A stretch of 64,000 nt of DNA, taken from contig CATNEN010000038.1 in NCBI GenBank assembly GCA_950097015.1, forward strand, positions 15,556,001 through 15,620,000. Direction: 5' to 3'. The notes under the pieces were generated by a model. That model made no database searches and had not been told where the DNA came from. It was given only the letters and a program-made list of their open reading frames with translations. Shown here one piece after another: positions 63,101 to 64,000 of this stretch (position 1 is its first letter; the number at the start of each line of letters is the position of its first letter). This DNA is from Macrostomum hystrix (taxonomy: Eukaryota > Platyhelminthes > Macrostomidae). Position numbers and translations under genes: made by a program.

Positions 63101-63341
63101 AGAAGTGTTTGTTAAACCGCCGGCCGTCAGATGCACCGACGAGTGGCCTAGGGGACGCGTGACGGGCCAGGGACAAGGGTCTACGGTGGAGGTCGATGGC
63201 CTTCCCCGTCACGTAGCTGACGTCCGCCCGGCACCAGACACGCAACCGCAGCCTCCTGGGGTGGAGCGAGCTGTCGAGCGGGATGCCGAACCACGACGGT
63301 CTAATAGGGTGAAGTCGGCGCCGGTCCGTTACGAACCTTGA
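60009..63341 (+). CDS. pol: pol of second element
   Basis: Open -1 to gag; translation probably enters near 60145. Protease VTALVDTGCSRSIVS; then ten 11-residue repeats (ESPVSCPAGEV) at about 60594-60923; reverse transcriptase (RPVLDYRELNQYV, DLRKAYLQLRLD, YIDDIIVN); RNase H (VWCDASSIAIGAV, NLAELEAVL, VLTDSATVHGW); integrase with HEKHHFG...CIRCKS and catalytic D, D, E (ACDVTHFKD, LLDNSPTFRS, NGIVERNHRTIK). C-terminal VFVKPP ... RHVADVRPAP. No stop inside, so probably intact. Confidence 0.92.
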   Translation: MLLVRQGGPCEQRVHGTQPSESRLFCLWKSGTCGCSMPAARRFSKKRVMEARNVCANGLPCAPAHLPSLSVHVNSLVVTALVDTGCSRSIVSSRVTGVKKRPVHERVTMMNGDSAESEWEADVALSVRGHQLPVLRCIVMDILPGFDLLLGMDAISRLGGVSVKRDCRSVRFGIEEQSLALETAAVAKAFSKPKAESPVSCPAGEVESPVSCPAGEVESPVSCPAGEVESPVSCPAGEVESPVSCPAGEVESPVSCPAEEVESPVSCPTGEVESPVSCPAGEVESPVSCPAGEVESPVSCPARGARLAKNTLTEACLVLEEKDFSAKFIDGEWTVAWKWLDEAPLLSNTIAQYRVPPEAVGEYESEIKDWIQRGWLLPFEGDSDGVIPLMAVVQTNKAKVRPVLDYRELNQYVSSHTAESVVCGAKLRAWRRLGENASIIDLRKAYLQLRLDPSLWRYQVVRFKGRRYCLTRLGFGLNVAPKIMTAVVNKVLSMEDDVREATDSYIDDIIVNNNKIPNERVTGLLARFGLEAKPPESLIGGRVLGLRVYRREDGVICWKRDNVLSQLKGPATRRQLFSWCGQLVGHFPVAAWLRVACSYLKRVTSTIAWDAIVSESAMRIAQEISEMVQERDPVAGVWTVDETSRCRVWCDASSIAIGAVIEIGGVIVEDASWLRKQDDAAHINLAELEAVLKGINLALAWGTRKVEVLTDSATVHGWLQSLIVGDKPVRVKGLGEALVRKRLSLIRDTASECELELLTSLVPSSANKADALTRVPQQWLRQRPFCAVALRPVDMDLRACHEKHHFGVDRTLYLAKLCFPEREVLREEVERIVANCIRCKSVDPAPMVWDHGRLEVDANWWRLACDVTHFKDDRYLSIVDCGPSRFSLWRKLTDERTASITGILVQVFRERGPPWQLLLDNSPTFRSAEVRAFCEAWGVQLLFRCAHRPSGNGIVERNHRTIKRMAARTGKDVLEMVFWYNMAPKDGTRKDSVPSRMVSTYDWKPPTVSLPEALETLEANPRPTPTLPVGTEVFVKPPAVRCTDEWPRGRVTGQGQGSTVEVDGLPRHVADVRPAPDTQPQPPGVERAVERDAEPRRSNRVKSAPVRYEP
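60141..60147 (+). promoter_or_regulatory. -1 frameshift heptamer AAAAAAC
   Basis: Gag frame CAA AAA AAC GAG TGA: A-AAA-AAC is one of the strongest known -1 slippery sites, 3 nt (one codon) before the stop codon. After slipping, the frame continues KKRVMEARN into protease. Confidence 0.75.
60594..60923 (+). repeat. In-frame 33-bp minisatellite inside pol
   Basis: Ten near-identical 33-bp units encode (ESPVSCPAGEV), with variants AEEV, TGEV and ARGA. They lie between protease and RT, each with one Cys, and keep the frame. Confidence 0.93.
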
Positions 63342-63370
63342 TCTCTTGTGATCCGGAGATCAGGGGGTGA

Positions 63371-63557
63371 TGTGTTGTACTTTTATATGTGTTGTACTTT
63401 CATTATATAGAAACTAGTATTTGACCGTTGCAGCTAAATATCCCATAGACAATTCGTTCTACCTGTTTGTTTGCGAGGACCGCGTTAAGAGTGTTTGCGG
63501 CTCTAGCTTTCGTGCTAACCCCGGGCTTTGCTATCTACACAAATACATGAGACCACA
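63371..63557 (+). repeat. 3' LTR of second element
   Basis: Identical by eye to 59233-59419; preceded by a purine-rich stretch GGAGATCAGGGGGTGA. Confidence 0.93.
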
Positions 63558-63562
63558 ATTTG

Positions 63563-64000
63563 CTTTTTACTCTTTACTTTATTTTATTATTTTATAGCTC
63601 AAAAAGCACATTACGAAGAAAACGCGGTGGCAGCTAGAGAAAATTTAATTGTAACTGCCGATTTGATTCTTAGCTTGTTAAATAAGTAACGACGCCAGCT
63701 TTTAGTTTTTTAAAACATTCAGAATTGACATAAATGCCAACACTTAACACACATGTACGGGTAACTTACATTAGTACGGGCCAGATTGTACTAAACATTA
63801 CATTAGCCTTATTTTTGCGAGATTTAACGCAACATATATAAAGACGCAATGATTAGGTTGCTCACACTCGCAAAAGAGACGAGAGGGACAGATTGTGGCA
63901 GATTGTGAGTTCAGGTTAATGTCTTGCAGATCAGACTCCAGCGTGGCGGTTAGCGAAGTGGTCCGGCCTTGGTCCCATTGGAGAGCTCAGCCGGCTAGTG
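63563..64000. other. Flank downstream of second retroelement
   Basis: AT-rich. The last ~55 bases (GCGGTTAGCGAAGTGGTCCG near 63946) look like a Pol III A box and may begin a tRNA-derived SINE cut by the window end. Confidence 0.35.

Larger units (their letters stand above)
59233..63557 (+). mobile_element. Ty3/gypsy-like LTR retrotransposon with repeat-bearing pol, complete
   Basis: Identical 187-bp LTRs (59233-59419, 63371-63557) with TG...CA ends and a 5-bp target duplication ATTTG (59228-59232, 63558-63562). gag has two CCHC knuckles; pol has protease, RT, RNase H and integrase. No env. Clade not assigned: RT reads LGFGLNVAPK and YIDD. It lies 385 bp upstream of the vinculin ATG, in the opposite orientation, so it may sit in the promoter or a 5' UTR intron. 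Confidence 0.93.

Overview
This is an animal nuclear genome window. It holds two intron-containing genes on the minus strand, two complete LTR retrotransposons on the plus strand, SINEs, remnants of DNA transposons, and a very large amount of tandem repeat. The organism is inferred only: the CsRn1-like retroelement with a CHCC-type Gag, the SINE with a 'TTCACCCAGCTGTTAAATGGG'-like body, and the heavy minisatellite load suit a lophotrochozoan, perhaps a free-living flatworm. No sequence here proves that.

Layout. (1) 1-24,232, minus strand: about 20 exons of a membrane-curving (F-BAR type) protein with a serine-rich linker, cysteine pairs, a run of duplicated-looking phase 1-1 exons carrying a K-S-x-S-x-D/E motif, and an SH3 domain that runs off the window start. 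Its introns hold a Tc1/mariner-superfamily element with ~195-bp inverted repeats (493-1371), a CsRn1-like Ty3/gypsy element (3543-8075) and at least nine minisatellites. (2) 24,240-39,440: no gene recognised; SINE, several minisatellites, and a 9-kb higher-order array in which 28-bp repeats alternate with five near-identical ~750-bp spacers. (3) 39,562-58,847, minus strand: a complete vinculin gene. I joined 14 coding exons; all splice phases agree and give 1,075 residues, next to 1,066 in human vinculin. (4) 59,233-63,557: a second Ty3/gypsy-like element, inserted 385 bp upstream of the vinculin start codon. (5) 63,563-64,000: flanking DNA with no gene seen.

The two host genes both act, by family knowledge, where membrane or adhesion sites meet actin, but nothing in the sequence links them functionally. 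The most striking property of the window is structural. Most introns carry a private minisatellite with its own unit (14-46 bp), and many arrays begin 10-55 bp after the 5' splice site. Both retroelements have identical LTR pairs and intact target-site duplications, and both place a classical -1 slippery heptamer 3-6 nt before the gag stop. Most long open frames in the window (for example 27,452-28,588 and 53,087-54,712) are tandem repeats whose period or phase happens to avoid stops; they are not genes.
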